From assembly GCA_026018925.1 (NCBI GenBank), contig JAKSZU010000009.1:68312949-68376948 (forward strand): 64,000 nucleotides of DNA. Reading direction: 5' to 3'. Below, one piece after another: positions 1 through 11,390 of this stretch (positions within the stretch are counted from its first letter, which is position 1; every line of letters begins with the position of its first letter). The translations under genes were made by a program, and so were the position numbers. This DNA is from Tupaia tana (Eukaryota > Chordata > Mammalia > Scandentia > Tupaiidae). The notes beneath the pieces are model-generated. The model was not told the DNA's origin and made no database searches. It saw only the letters and a list, made by a program, of their open reading frames with translations.

Positions 1-326
1 AGAGGCCGTAACTCATCCTGTAAGCTAAAGTTTACACATTGGTTTCTCAAAGTGCAGATATCTGCCTCACTTATAAATAAGAACATGACCAACTCCTTGG
101 ATGTCTGAAAACAAATTTTAAAACTTTTGTGATCTTCTTTTATAAATATATCTTGCACTCTTTTTTGTAGATAATGGCATTTCAGTTATTCAAATTTTGA
201 GTGCTATAGACATTCCTAAAGATAACAAACAATGCTGGGTTTTGGAGTTCTATGATTTATAATGTGTATCACAGTACAGTTTCCTCTAGTAAGGAGTGAG
301 TGACTACTAAAGAAGGGAATTTGATC

Positions 327-802
327 TTTTTTTTTTTTTTTTTGGAGAGGTTTTCACTATAGGGTGCGTGCGCTCGCCAGACAGACAGAGAGAGACATAG
401 AGACAGAAAGCGAGAAATCACCCCCCAGGGGGGATGGTCACACTGCAATTCCTTCTCCTCCATTCTGCTCTCGGGATCTTGGGCACGCATGCACACGTGC
501 CCAGCGTGAGTTTTTTTTTTTTTTTTTAATTATTTTTTTTTAATTTATTCATTCATTTATTTCTTAATTTGACCAGAGAGAGACAGAGGGTGAGAGTGAG
601 AGAGAAAGGAAGTGAGAAAGCAAGCCACCAGATTCAGGACTCGAACCCTGGTCGGCCATGTGGGAGTGTCCAGCACCTTAACCACCACGCCACCTGCTGG
701 TCCCTCCCAGCGTGAGTTTTAAGCCACCGGGTCCAGGACACGAACCACAGTCGACTACGTGGGAGTCCAGCGACATAGCCATTACGCTAACTGCTGGTTC
801 CC
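327..802 (-). mobile_element. tRNA-derived SINE (CYN-like), split by a second SINE
   Basis: Reverse-strand SINE. The oligo-T at the left is the A tail, and the head reads ...GTCCAGCGACATAGCCATTACGCTAACTGCTGG at the right. A 12-bp target-site duplication (GGGAATTTGATC) lies at 315-326 and 803-814. The body is interrupted by the short SINE at 511-706. Short open frames over it are SINE sequence, not genes. Confidence 0.88.
511..706 (-). mobile_element. Short tRNA-like SINE (family 2) nested in the SINE at 327-802
   Basis: Head (on the minus strand) is like GGACCAGCAGGTGGCGTGGTGG, followed by a B-box-like GGTTCGAGTCCTG, then a CT-rich body and TGGTCAAATT before a long A-rich tail. It duplicated CCAGCGTGAG of the host SINE (501-510 and 707-716), which proves the order of insertion. 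It shares the CT-rich 3' body style with the main SINE, so the two families may be related. Confidence 0.85.
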
Positions 803-814
803 GGGAATTTGATC

Positions 815-1540
815 ATTTTTGAGGCAGGTCTTACAGCAAGGATGATTTACATCAAATACACAGAATCACAAGCACACATATGTTACTGAATTCACCAGAT
901 TTGTCTACCCATACACTAAAAGCCATACCTCAACACTGGGTTGTGATGAAGAAAAGTACAACGTAATTGACACTCTCAAAAGCAAGGTGAGTGGGTAGCT
1001 AATGGTGAGAAAGTATTTTCTCCACCAGAAGTTCCAAGCATGCATGTTTAAGGGCAAAATTAAAGGTAGAGGGTCTTAGGTGCATGATCAACTCAAACAA
1101 TTGGTTCAAAAGGGTATAAAAATTTTGTGAATTTTCTTGATTGGTGAGTTTTACATCTGGTGTTTTTCCTTCAAGTAGGAGTTTTTGAAATGCTATGGCC
1201 CTGACTCATGGTAGATATTGCTATTTTACCAGTCATAACCATTCCCTAATTCCTACAGCTGAGAAAATGAGAAATTAATTTCTGTAACACACACACACAC
1301 ACACACACACATACATACACACACAAGAAAGGCATAGAAGAAGGAAGGTTACAAGGTCTCTGGGAAGAAGTCATAATGGTCCATTCAAGTATCCCAAACA
1401 AATTTATATCAGGAATTTGGGGAGCACTGCAGGAGAAAAAGGATGATTGCCTATGAATACATTTGAAGGCTATTTCATTTACTGAAAACTAGAATATGCT
1501 TTCAGATAAGTACCCTGACATGAGGTAACTCAGGTCATTA
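815..1540. other. No gene seen; unique DNA with an (AC)n microsatellite
   Basis: AT-rich DNA without a recognised element or long open frame. An (AC)n/(ATAC) run lies at about 1286-1325. Nothing here is conserved in a way I can recognise. Confidence 0.5.
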
Positions 1541-1555
1541 AAATTTTAATGGACC

Positions 1556-1827
1556 ATGGGACCAGCAGTTAGCGTAATGGCTATGTCGCTGGACTCCCAC
1601 GTAGTCGACCGTGGTTCGAGTCCCGGACCCGGCGGCTTAAACTCACGCCGGGCACGTGTGCGTGCGTGCCCAAGATCCCGAGAGGAGAATGGAGGAGAAG
1701 GGATTGCGGCGTGGCCATCCCCCCTGGGGGGTGATTTCCTGCTTTCTATCTCTCTGTCTCTCTCTGTCTGTCTGGCGAGCGCACGCGCCCTATAGCAAAA
1801 ACCTCTCCAAAAAAAAAAAAGAAAAAA
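1556..1827 (+). mobile_element. CYN-like SINE, near-consensus copy
   Basis: Full-length head, B box and tail with oligo-A. The 15-bp TSD AAATTTTAATGGACC lies at 1541-1555 and 1828-1842. It belongs to the subfamily with TTCGAGTC, GCGGCTTAAACTC and GTGGCCATC. High identity to the copy at 53183-53453 suggests a recent insertion. Confidence 0.92.
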
Positions 1828-1953
1828 AAATTTTAATGGACCTCACATTCCAAGCAGTGTAGAAAGATACTTCACTTTCAGTTCAGCTCTTGTTAATTTT
1901 CGGTTTAGGGATTTTTGTTTTCTTTTTTCTCAATAAGAGAGGCAACTGAAGAT

Positions 1954-4900
1954 TTTTGAGGAATCTCCATATTGTTCTCCACAGTGGCTGGACCAGTTTA
2001 CATTTCGACCAGCAGTGTAAGAGAATTCCCCTTTCACCACACCCCCACCAGCACTTGTCATTTTTTGTTTTTTTTTAATCTTAGTCATTCTGACTGGGGT
2101 TACAGTGTTATCTCATTGTGGTTTTGATCTGCATTTCCCTTACAATGAGGGATGTTGAGCATGTTTTCATATATCTTTGGCTTCTCATATGTCATCCTTA
2201 GAGAGTGGTTTTTCAATTTATTCTCCCATCTTTTAGTAAGGTTGATCATCTATTTTCAGGACAGCTGCTTGAACTCCTTGTATATTCTGGATATCAGTCC
2301 CTTATCTGACCCATAGTTTACAAAAAGATTTTCCCATTCTGAGGGCTGTCTATTCACACTAATTACTGTGTCTTTTGCCATGCAAAAAATTCTTAGTCTG
2401 ATATAATCCCACTTGTCTATTTTGGGGAATATTGACTGTGCTGTGGAGGTCTTATTTAAGAAGTCATTGCCTACCCCAATGTCTCCTAAAGTTTCCCCAG
2501 TGTTTTCCAGGAACAGTTTGAGGTCTTAGGTTTAGATCTTTGATCCACCTTGTGTTGATTTTTGTTAATGGTGAGAGGTAGCGGTTCAGATTCATCTTTC
2601 TGCAAGTGGAAATCCAGTTTTTCCAGCACCATTTGCTGAAGAGTTTTTTTTTTTTTTTCTTTCTTCCCCACTGGATTGACTGGTACCCTTTGTCAAAAAT
2701 CAGTTGACTGTATGTTTGGGAATTTATTTCTGGGGACTCTATTCTGTTCCATTAGTCCACATGTCTGTTTCTGTGCCAGTACCATGCTGTATTGATTACT
2801 ACAGCTTTGTAGTATACTTTTTGGTCAAGAAGTGAGATGTCGCCCACTCCACTCTTCTTGTGTAGAATTGCTTTGGCAATATGGGGTCTTTTATGATTCC
2901 AGACAAATTTTATGATTGTCTTTTCTAGATCTATGAAGATTGTGTCTGGTACTTTGGGATTGCATTAAATATGTAGATTAATTTGGGTAGAATTCCATTT
3001 TGATGACATCAATTCTTCCAATCCAGGAACATGGAATGTTCTTCCACTTTTTTGTGTCATTTTCAATTTCTTTTTTTAACTTCTCGTAGTTTTCCTTGTG
3101 GAGGTCTTTGGCTTTTTTGGTTAGATTTATTCCTAGGTATTTTATATATTTTGTGGCTATGGTAAATGGAATTATTTTTACAGTTCTATCTCAGTCTGCC
3201 TGCTGTTCATATATAGAAATGCTATAGATTTCTTTATGTTGATTTTGTATCCTGCAACTTTATTATATTCATGTATTACTTCCAGAAATTTTTTTCATGG
3301 ATACTATTGGGTCTTCTATGTATACAATCATGTGATCTGCAAGTAGAGAGAGTTTCACCTCTTCTTTTTTTTATTTGAATGCCTTTTATTTTTTCCTCTT
3401 TTCTGATTGCGTTGGTGAGGACTTCCAGTACTGTATTGAAAAGGAGTGGAAAAAGTGGGCATCCTTATCTTGTACAAGTTTTTAGTGGAAAAGCTTTCAG
3501 CTTTTCTCCATTCAGGATAATGTTTGCTATGGGTTTTTATAAATAGCTTTTATTGTGTTTAGAAATGACCCTTCTATGTCAATGTTGCTGAGAGTCTTGA
3601 TCATGAAGAGATATTGTATCTTATAAATGCTTTTTTGTGCATCAATTGATATGATCATATGGTTTTTATCTTTCTTTATGTTAATATGGTGGATTACATT
3701 TATGCTTTTGTGTATGTTGAACAAACCTAGCATTCTTGACATAAAGCCTACTTGATCAGGATGTATAATTTTTTTATAAGTTGTTGGATATGATTTGCTA
3801 GTATCATATTGAGAATATTTGCATCTATATTAATCAGAGATCTTGGTCTATAGTTTTCCTTCCTTGTCCTGTCCTTATCTGTTTTAAGGATGAGGGTGAT
3901 AGAGGCTTCATAGAATCAGTTAGGGAGATATTCACCCTTTTGGATCTTTAGAAATAACAAGCAGAATGTGGGTTAAATATCCTTTAAAAGTTTTGTAGAA
4001 TTCAGAGGTGATGCCATTAGGGCCAGGGCTTTTTTTTTGTTGTTGTTGAGAGGTTATTTATTTCTGGTTCAATCTCCTGGCTTGTTATGGGCCTATTCAG
4101 ACTATTTCCTCCTGGCTCAATCTTGGTAGATTATATCTGTCCAGGAATTTGTCCATCTCATCCAGATTTTCTTGTTTCTTGGCATATACTTGTTCATATT
4201 ATCCTTTAATGATGTTTTGTATTTCTACTATGTCTGTTGTTATAATGCCTGCTTCATTGCAGATTTTATTTACTTGGTTCCTTTCTCTCTTCTTCTTAAT
4301 AAGTTTCACTAGTGTTGTACAAATTTTGTTTATCTATTCAGAGAACCAGCTTTTGCTTTCACTTGTTTTCTGTATAGTTAGTTTATTTTCTATTTCATTT
4401 ATTTCTGTTCGTATCTTTATTATTTCCTTTCTCCTGCATTTTTTGGATTTTTTTACTGTTGCTTTTCCACATCTCTGAGGCATGATGTTAGGTGATCCAT
4501 TTGCTTTCTTTCTGTCTTCCTCTTATGTGCACTAATTGCTATAAACTTCCCTCTTATGAGTGCTTTTGCAGGGTCCCGAAGATTATGGAAACTCATGTCC
4601 TCCTTGTCATTGGCATCCATGAATCTTTTGATTTCAGTCTTTATTTCTTCAGTAGGTGTGAAGTCCTTCAGGAGTAGGTTATTTTGTTTCCATATATTGA
4701 CAGGATTTCTCTTGAAATTAAACTAAAATTTAATTCCATTATGCTTGGAGAAGATGCCGGATATAGTTTCTATGCCTTTGAATCTGTAGAGGCTTGCCTT
4801 GTGCCCTGTCATGTGGTCAATCTTCAAGAAGTTTCCATGTGGGGGTGAGAAAAAAGTGTATCTCATGGTTTTTAGGCAGAAAGTTCTGTAGATGTCTCTT

Positions 4901-5590
4901 AAGTCTATTAGATTTATAGTATCATGTAGATCCTTTATCTCTTTACCTATTTTTTGTCTAGATGATCTGTCCAGATGGGATAGTAGGGTGTTGAGGTCTC
5001 CAACAATTATTGTGTTGCAGTCTACCTCTACTTTTAGATCTAGCAGTCTTTCCTTCACATATTTAGGTGCTCCTGTGTTAGGTGCGTAGATATTTATAAG
5101 CGTTATATCTTCTTGATTGATTATACTACAATATAGTGCCCTTCTTTGTCTCTTTGAGCAGTTTTTGTTTTAAAGCTTATTTTGTCAGAAACTAGTGTCA
5201 TGATTCTTGCTCTTTTTTGGTTTCCATTTGCATGGAAAACCTTTTCCCAACCCTTCACTTTTAGTCTATATATGTCTTTATACATGAGGTGGGTTTCCTG
5301 TAGGCAACAGATAGATGGTTTCTGGGTTTTTACCCATTCAGCCAGTCTGTGACTCTTGATTGGACAATTTAATCCATTAACATTCAAAGTTATTATCAAT
5401 ATTTCTGGACTTGTCCCAATGTGTAAGTTGGCCATTGTCTTGATTGCCTTTTATTCCTTATTTCTGGCTGCTCATTCTTTAGTTTTCCTGGAACAGGACT
5501 CTCTTTGTGGTTTCTTGAAGAGCGAGTCTGGTGTTGAAAAATTCTTTCAGATTTTGTTTGTCTGAGAATATTTAATATTTTTTTCAAGAA
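1954..5590 (-). mobile_element. L1 fragment, inverted 5' part of a twin-primed insertion
   Basis: On the minus strand this holds the end of ORF1 (about 5587-5440), the ORF2 start (Met near 5435, endonuclease domain beginning MANLHIGTSPEILIITLNVN), the reverse-transcriptase region and most of the C-terminal region, ending at the ORF2 segment that reads GGAGATTCCTC. Frames are broken many times. The RT active-site motif, FADD in active L1, reads LADH here (3332-3343), so the enzyme would be dead. It joins directly to the plus-strand L1 3' part at 5592-6178, with only about 75 bases of L1 missing at the switch. That is the signature of 5' inversion during target-primed reverse transcription. A 16-bp direct repeat at 1938-1953 and 6328-6343 probably marks the insertion limits. 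Confidence 0.9.
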
Positions 5591-5591
5591 T

Positions 5592-6178
5592 TCTTAATCA
5601 GAAAAGTGCTTGCACATCAATGTTTATTGTGGCATTATTCATAATTGTTAAGACATGGAACCAACCCTAATGGCCATGAACAGATGAATGGATTGAAAAA
5701 CTGTGGCACATATACTCTATGAAATACTACGCACCCCAAAAAAAAACAAAAACAAAAACAAAAACAATAAGACCTTGGTTTTTGACAGAAAGTAGATTAA
5801 TATGGAAGATTTACTGCTGAGTGAAACAAGCCAGGCTATGAAGGAGAGACATTGTATGACTCCACTTAATATATACTGTGTGGTTGCTCTCTATGACCAA
5901 AACTGAATGACAAAAGGATACAGAAACACAAGAAATGGTTGTGAATACCAAATATAGTGTGGGAAGAAGGTGGGTGAAGGAGTAGAGTCTGAGGAAGGAC
6001 ATTAAGGAGAAAAATAGAGAGGCAGAGCATTAATGGGACAAAGAAATGGGTTATTTTCTGTTGAAGATAACTTTATAGTATTATCAACTGGACTGAGGAG
6101 AAATATACACATATTGGAATATTCACTTTGTAAGCTAAATAACATGATTGAATGAATAAAAGATCTTGAAATAAAAAA
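5592..6178 (+). mobile_element. L1 3' end (ORF2 C-terminus and 3'UTR), forward part of the same insertion
   Basis: Begins in the last part of ORF2 (AAGTGCTTGCACATCAATG), passes through the conserved C-terminal codons (ACTCTATGAAATACTAC) and an internal (AAAAAC)n run at about 5739-5768, then the 3'UTR (GTGTGGGAAGAAGG, CAACTGGACTGAGGAG), and ends in a short A tail at 6170-6180. It completes the inverted segment on its left. The tail is followed not by the target duplication but by about 147 bases of other DNA. Confidence 0.9.
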
Positions 6179-6489
6179 AATTACCAAATTGGAGTCTCCC
6201 CCATATTAGGCCTTAATACATGTTTTGGAGAAACCCTGAACTTACAGACAGTTGAATTTTTTTGTTCTGGAAGAGATAATTTGGAAATGAAAGTGTCAGT
6301 TAAAGAATCAGTTGGGCGGGGGAGGGAAGAGGCAACTGAAGATCCAGCCCTTTAGAGGCCTTTTCTTAGTTTCACACACACAATCACAAAATTTGAAACT
6401 AAAAATCTTTCCCTCTCTTGATACATCTTTCATATGGTTAAAATGTTTTATATCTTCTTTACCTTACCTCAAGTCATATTGATGCAAGA

Positions 6490-7260
6490 ACATGGGGGTG
6501 CGGGAGTGATCAGGCCCAGCACCTACAATAGGACACAGGCTCTTGTCTCATGCTCAGGAAGAATTAAAAACATGGACACGGGGACCAGCAGTTAGCGTAA
6601 TGGCTATGTCACTGGACTCCCACATAGTCGACAGTGGTTCGCGTCCCAGACCCGGTGGCTTAAAACTCATGCTGGGCGCTTGTGTGTGCGTGCCTAAGTT
6701 CCCGAGAGGAGAATGGAGGAGAAGGGATTGCGGCGTGACCATCCCCCCTGGGGGGTGATTTCTCGCTTTCTGTCTCTATGTCTCTCTCTGTCTGGTGAGT
6801 GCACATGCCCTATAGCAAAAAACTCTCAAAAAAAAAAAAAAAACGGACACGTACAGTGGTAATAAGCAAATGATAGTTTATTTAAAGAGGTAGAAGGAAG
6901 ATCAGAGCTCCCAGGAAGAAGGGAAGTATACCAAAATGGGTTGCTACCGTGTGGTGGTTTGGGTTCCTGGTTTTTCTTAGTTGGGAGGGTCCTGCCCATC
7001 AGGAAGTTGTTTTGCCCCATTCCAGTCACTGTGATAATGCTTTTATGTTATGTGTGTGTCCTGGATTTTGTCTGTCCAGCTTTTTGATCTTTTCCTAATT
7101 AAGTCCCATTATCAGGGGCCATGAATTCTTTAAAATTCTTTCCCTGTCTAAGGGCCAAGGAAATGGTGACTTAGAGAAGATAGGACTTGTCAGGAGCCAG
7201 ACAGCACAGCAGTTTTCTTGGAGGGCCCACTGCTCTATCTACATGTAAATGAGGTGTAAC
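6490..7260 (-). mobile_element. ERV LTR-like fragment (uncertain class), interrupted by a SINE
   Basis: Shares scattered blocks with 9060-9670: CTTGTCTCATGCTCAGGAAG versus CTTGTCTTATGCTCAGGAAG, a GGACAC block, and CCAAAATGGGTTGC. This layout (primer-region-like blocks, a TTTATT-rich region, a GGGTTGC block) recalls reversed class I ERV LTRs. No coding region is attached, and family assignment would need a repeat library. Confidence 0.35.
6581..6843 (+). mobile_element. CYN-like SINE within the LTR-like fragment
   Basis: Complete head-to-tail copy with a short TSD (GGACACG at 6574-6580 and 6845-6851). It carries the TTCGCGTC and GTGACCATC variants of the second subfamily and GTCTCTATGTCTC in the body. 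Confidence 0.88.
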
Positions 7261-7264
7261 TCTT

Positions 7265-7965
7265 GTCTCAATATTACTTTATGATATACAAAAATGCCCA
7301 CATTAAATACCATGAAGAGCTAGAATATGGTATCTAAAACTTAACAAAATTTAATATATAGTAATATTTTTCTTATGTTTCATGCTTAATTTCTTCTCTT
7401 TAGAAAACTCATTGATATTCTGAATCAAAACTACATTGACATTCTGAACTGAAAGCAATTTCATTATTTGCCATTATCAGACTTTGTCTTTAACCCAAGG
7501 GGAAAATTAGAAAGGAAAGCAATAAAATGATGTGAACTTCAAGTGACAAGTGAAGATGAGAAATTAAAGATATAATTAAATCATGCTTTTTGGCATTTAT
7601 ATACCATTTGCGTAATTGCTATGTATAAAAGCAATATAATAATACACAGAACTCTGGCTACCTGACTATATATTCTAGTAGGAAATTCAACATAAGGCAC
7701 AACCAGCCAAAGTTAATTCACCTTACAACCAAGACCCTGAGGACACAATGATATCAGGGCTTTAAGGTATTTTGTATTCACATGACACATTTGAGGACTT
7801 CAGAAGGAAGACACTTCAAGTGAACTCTTTGTGATTCTCTCCTTAGTCTCCAGAAATTCTTCCCTAAGCCCTTTTGTATGTTCTTGCTTGTAGAGAATAC
7901 TTGATCACCTGCCCCTTCCAATTCTTTTGCTCCATCCTCTCAGAGAAAAGTAGAAACCTTAGCAC
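7265..7965. other. No gene seen; unannotated AT-rich DNA
   Basis: No element, RNA gene or long frame recognised. The sequence lacks A-rich tails or target duplications that would betray a young insertion. Confidence 0.45.
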
Positions 7966-7969
7966 AGCT

Positions 7970-8236
7970 GGGACCAGTCTCTGGAATGGTGGTAAAGGCA
8001 AATCGATCCCACATGGCCAACTGCAACTGTTCTAGTTCCATACTCAGCAGCTTGAGGAACATGCCAGGTGTGTGTTTCCATGCATGCTCAAAATCCTGAA
8101 AGGAGGGAGAGTTGGAGAAGAAGTGATTACAGCATGACCATCCCCCATGAGGAGTGCTTTCTCCTTTTGCTCCCTTTCTCTGTGTCTCTCTCCTGCAAGT
8201 GTACATACTCTATAGCAAAACTAAAAAATAGAAAAA
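7970..8236 (+). mobile_element. Diverged CYN-like SINE
   Basis: An old copy. The head (GGGACCAGTCTCTGGAATGG), the middle (CATGCTCAAAATCCTGAAAG, GACCATCCCCCATGAGG) and the tail (CTCTATAGCAAAACTA) are all recognisable but heavily substituted. The GGTTCGA B box is lost. Its divergence shows that the family has been active for a long time. Confidence 0.72.
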
Positions 8237-8631
8237 TTTCCACAGCTATTGACTGTTCTGCTTTTGGGCAAATTCAAGTGCAATTGGCTTTGCATAGAAG
8301 AAAACATCGGAGTAAGGAGTAAGGGCAGGAAGGGCCAGCTGGAAACAAAACCAGGAAGCTGCTAAAGTTTTGTTTCTATCTACCCACTTTCCTTTACTAA
8401 TTTTCTTTGTATTGTTTAGTGTTGAAACTGAGCAGGGGACCTCTAATGTATTTTCTAAGGTTCTTGAAATATAAGGTCCATTTACATTGTAAGGGCTCAG
8501 AGTAAGTGGTAAGTCTTCAGACTTTGGTTATAATAATGAAGCCACATTGACCATATATAAGGGCCATTGGACCTCTAAAACTCTCACTTAAAGGAAAAGC
8601 AAGGTTTTCATTTCAATATGTAAGATATTTT

Positions 8632-8985
8632 GTAGGATGGAAACTGCTGGCTGTGAGCTCAAGCACCCCAGGCTGAATGGCTCCATTAATCTGAACAGAA
8701 ATTTGATTATCTAAGACCTCACCAATCAAGGATGCCCACAAGATGATCATGTCCTCTTGAACCAATCACCAAACTGATCTTGCACCTGGGACTTCTGCCC
8801 CTAATTTTGCCCTTAAAATCACATCTGGGGAACATCTCAGGGAGGCGGGGTCTTTTCAGCATGAGCTGCCTGGTCTCCTTGCTTTGCGCTTTGCAATAAA
8901 ACTGTATTTTCCTTCATTACACCATGTGCCCATGGTTTGGTTGTATAGCGCTTGGGCAAATGAACCTGATTTGAGTTCAGTAACA
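8632..8985 (+). mobile_element. Probable solo ERV LTR
   Basis: Starts TGTAGGATGG and ends CAGTAACA. Contains CCAATCA boxes, a GC-rich patch, and TTGCTTTGCGCTTTGCAATAAAACTG, a polyadenylation signal followed by a TTTCCTTCATTAC stretch typical of class I ERV R/U5. No internal retroviral sequence lies next to it, so it is read as a solo LTR. I could not find a clean flanking duplication. Confidence 0.5.
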
Positions 8986-9059
8986 TTGTCTCTGCTAATT
9001 AAACTACATTAGTTTTCCTTTAGTATTTCCTGGATTATCTCTTTTCCATAGAAACTAGT

Positions 9060-9670
9060 GATGCAGTGATCGGGACCATACTTGCAGTGAAACATGTGTT
9101 CTTGTCTTATGCTCAGGAAGAATTAGTGTCAAGGACACAGAGTAGGTATAGCAAAAGGGGAATTTATTAGCAAAGTGGGGAATTTATTAACGAAGAGGGA
9201 AATATATTAATAAAGCATGGAGTTTATTAAAGGAGAAGGAAGGGAAAAAAGAGTTCCCAAGAAGGGAGGGGTCCCAAAAAATGGGTTGCCAAGAAGAACT
9301 GTGGCAAGGGGTTTTTATTTGGGTCAGGAAAGACTTTGGACTTAAGTTCTAGATGGGACTTCTGCATGCATTCCCCTCCTGGCAGCAGGGGCACATGCTG
9401 TATGGGTTTAATTATTTTCCTAATTTTGAAGTGGATACCAAGGTCAGGATATTCTTTATCTTGAAGTTTTGGGTCATAAAAACTATTATCTTATCTTCTT
9501 CCTGGAATGTGTTAGGGCCTGGAAAAAGTCCGTTTTAGGTCTTGGTCATGCTGCCTAGGTCAATCACTGAGCCATCACTGCCTCTACCTCAAAATTTAGA
9601 CATTTTGTGACTCCATCTTGGGCCCATACCCTAACTATATTTTTAGGGTCCCTGTCTCCTACCTCACTAG
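9060..9670 (-). mobile_element. ERV LTR-like fragment related to 6490-7260
   Basis: Shares several blocks with the fragment at 6.5-7.26 kb. It contains a small tandem array at about 9147-9235 of units resembling GGGGAATTTATTAGCAAAGT (four degenerate units). The array is absent from the other copy, so it expanded after they separated. Confidence 0.38.
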
Positions 9671-9905
9671 GATGCCTGGCAACTATGTGGTAACCCAATG
9701 CCCCATTCTCGTGAACAGAATATCTACGTTTACCTTGGTGGCAATACTTCTAAACTTTCTAGAATACATTTTGTCTCAAATTTTCTTCTTAACCCTGTCT
9801 TTGAAATTTATTTATCTGATGAAAATTGACTACTATTTATAATACTAGACCTTCTAACAATATACTGTCCTAAATAATTATTCTAACCTAAAGAGTTTAC
9901 GTTTC

Positions 9906-10345
9906 TAGTCATCTGATTGAGGCAGGAGAAAGCTAGCAAATATAAGCAGTAAGGGGGCTGAAGCATCTATTTGTGAGGCTAGATTTAAAAACAACAACAA
10001 CTGAACAAGGCACAAAATTCTCAGCCTAAGGCAATGTAGCCAGGAGATTAGTAGGGGATATCTAGCTGAGTAAACCACATTTGATAATAGCCAATGAGAT
10101 AAATCAGTGGTCCCAGCCACATTTGATAGAGTCAATGAGATGAGAACAATTATCAGGCCCAGGCAATGATCAATTCATGCAACCTAGATTAAAAAATTAT
10201 AAACCTTACAGAATATAACTTCCAGGGCCTTTTGAGCCACTCTTTCTCTGTCCACTCAGGCCTGCTCCTACTGCTCAAGAGTTTACTTTCATTACTACTT
10301 AATAAACTACCTTTTCCTTTCACTATGGGTGTGTAATTATTATTA
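9906..10345 (+). mobile_element. Probable ERV class I LTR
   Basis: Holds AGCCAATGAGAT boxes, a TATA-like AAAAATTATAAACC, then CTGCTCAAGAGTTTACTTTC and a polyadenylation signal ACTTAATAAACTACC followed by TTTCCTTTCACTATGGGTGTGT. That is the order expected of U3-R-U5 in class I LTRs. The right end runs into an AT-rich expansion (10350-10390). No retroviral genes are attached. Confidence 0.5.
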
Positions 10346-10489
10346 TTAATGATATATTTATTAATTATTAAATTATATTTCTATTTTAAAAACCACACAC
10401 CCACGAACTTGATACCATTTCTAGTCAATATTATTGAATATATAATTATAGATATGATCATTAACCACAGTAACTGATATTATTAAACT

Positions 10490-10590
10490 TTTACTATAAA
10501 TTTGGTATTTGCTATCTCATTTAATGTTCACAATAACCCTTTAAAGTAGGATTTATCATTTTCTCCACTAAAAGCATAATAACATTACTG
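10490..10590 (-). mobile_element. MIR SINE, first half
   Basis: TTTGCTATCTCATTTAATGTTCACAATAACCCTTTAAAGTAGG followed by ATTATC-like text fits the 3' half of a reversed MIR. The rest of the element appears at about 11260-11390, separated by later insertions. Confidence 0.5.
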
Positions 10591-10609
10591 TAGAAAAAAC
10601 AGAAGCCAT

Positions 10610-10888
10610 CAGGACCAGCAGTTGGTGTAATGGCTATGTCGCTGACTCGCATGTAGTTGACCGCGGCTTGAGTACCAGACCCAGTGGCTTAAACTCATGC
10701 TGGGTACGTGCACTTGCGTGCTCAAGATCCTGAGAGGAGAATGGAAGACAAGGAATTGTGGCATGGCCATCCCCCCCAGGGCGGAGGGGGGGTGATTTCT
10801 TGCTTTCTGTCTCTCTGTCTGTCTGTCTGGTGAGCACACACACCCTATAGCAAAAACCTCTCCAAAAATACAAGAAAGAAAGAAAAGA
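10610..10888 (+). mobile_element. CYN-like SINE inside a MIR
   Basis: Moderately diverged copy (GGACCAGCAGTTGGTGTAATGG). The TSD AAAACAGAAGCCA / AAAACCAGAAGCCA lies at 10596-10608 and 10889-10902. The pyrimidine-rich CCATCCCCCC block is expanded by a small duplication near 10770-10793. Confidence 0.87.
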
Positions 10889-10902
10889 AAAACCAGAAGC
10901 CA

Positions 10903-11250
10903 GAAGTGAAACAGCACTGGGAGAAATAGGAGAACTTCATAACCTTTATTATGCTGGCAGCTACAGAGGAGATAGTGCACTAATCTCTGGCCCTGTTCAC
11001 TGGATTTACATTCTTTTTATAGGGACAGTTGAGAAAGGGGACTGGGGTGGGCTCAACTGAGCAAGCTTTGAGCAAGAGCTGGCTGCTATACAGAAGCAAG
11101 GCATAGGAGCTGCTTGTTTAGATAAAGGGAAGGGTTTCTAGCAGCTCTGGGGAAAGGGCCTCCTGCTCAGGGCTGGAGCGTGCCTCCTGTTTGTGACTGA
11201 TAGCTACAAGTCTGGTGGCCACCCAGAAAGTGGTTTTTACAATTTCTCCC
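10903..11250 (-). mobile_element. Unclassified insertion between the MIR halves, possibly an LTR
   Basis: GC-richer than its surroundings, with a reversed CTTTTTATAGGGAC (TATA-like) block. It lies between the two halves of the MIR, so it must be an insertion. It has no poly(A) tail. An ERV LTR is plausible but unproven. Confidence 0.3.
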
Positions 11251-11259
11251 TCAACATAG

Positions 11260-11390
11260 AGGTTCAAAGAAATTAAATAATTTTTCTTATATCACATAAG
11301 TGATAGGCAGATAAATGTGATTTGAACCAAGGTCAGTATAATGCCAGAGTTTCATGTATAACCCTATGCTATACTGTTTCTAAGCTTGTA
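11260..11390 (-). mobile_element. MIR SINE, second half
   Basis: GAGGTTCAAAGAAATTAAATAA, then ATCACATAAGTGATAGGCAGA and GATTTGAACCAAGGTCAG, match the core of a reversed MIR (GAGGTTAAGTAACTTGCCC...GTCACACAGCTAGTAAG...GATTCGAACCC). Confidence 0.55.

Noticed and set aside
1556..1862. Recurring peptides such as MCVRAQDPERRMEEKG at many loci, as a gene family
   Set aside because: They are translations of the same tRNA-derived SINE on either strand, each bounded by target duplications.
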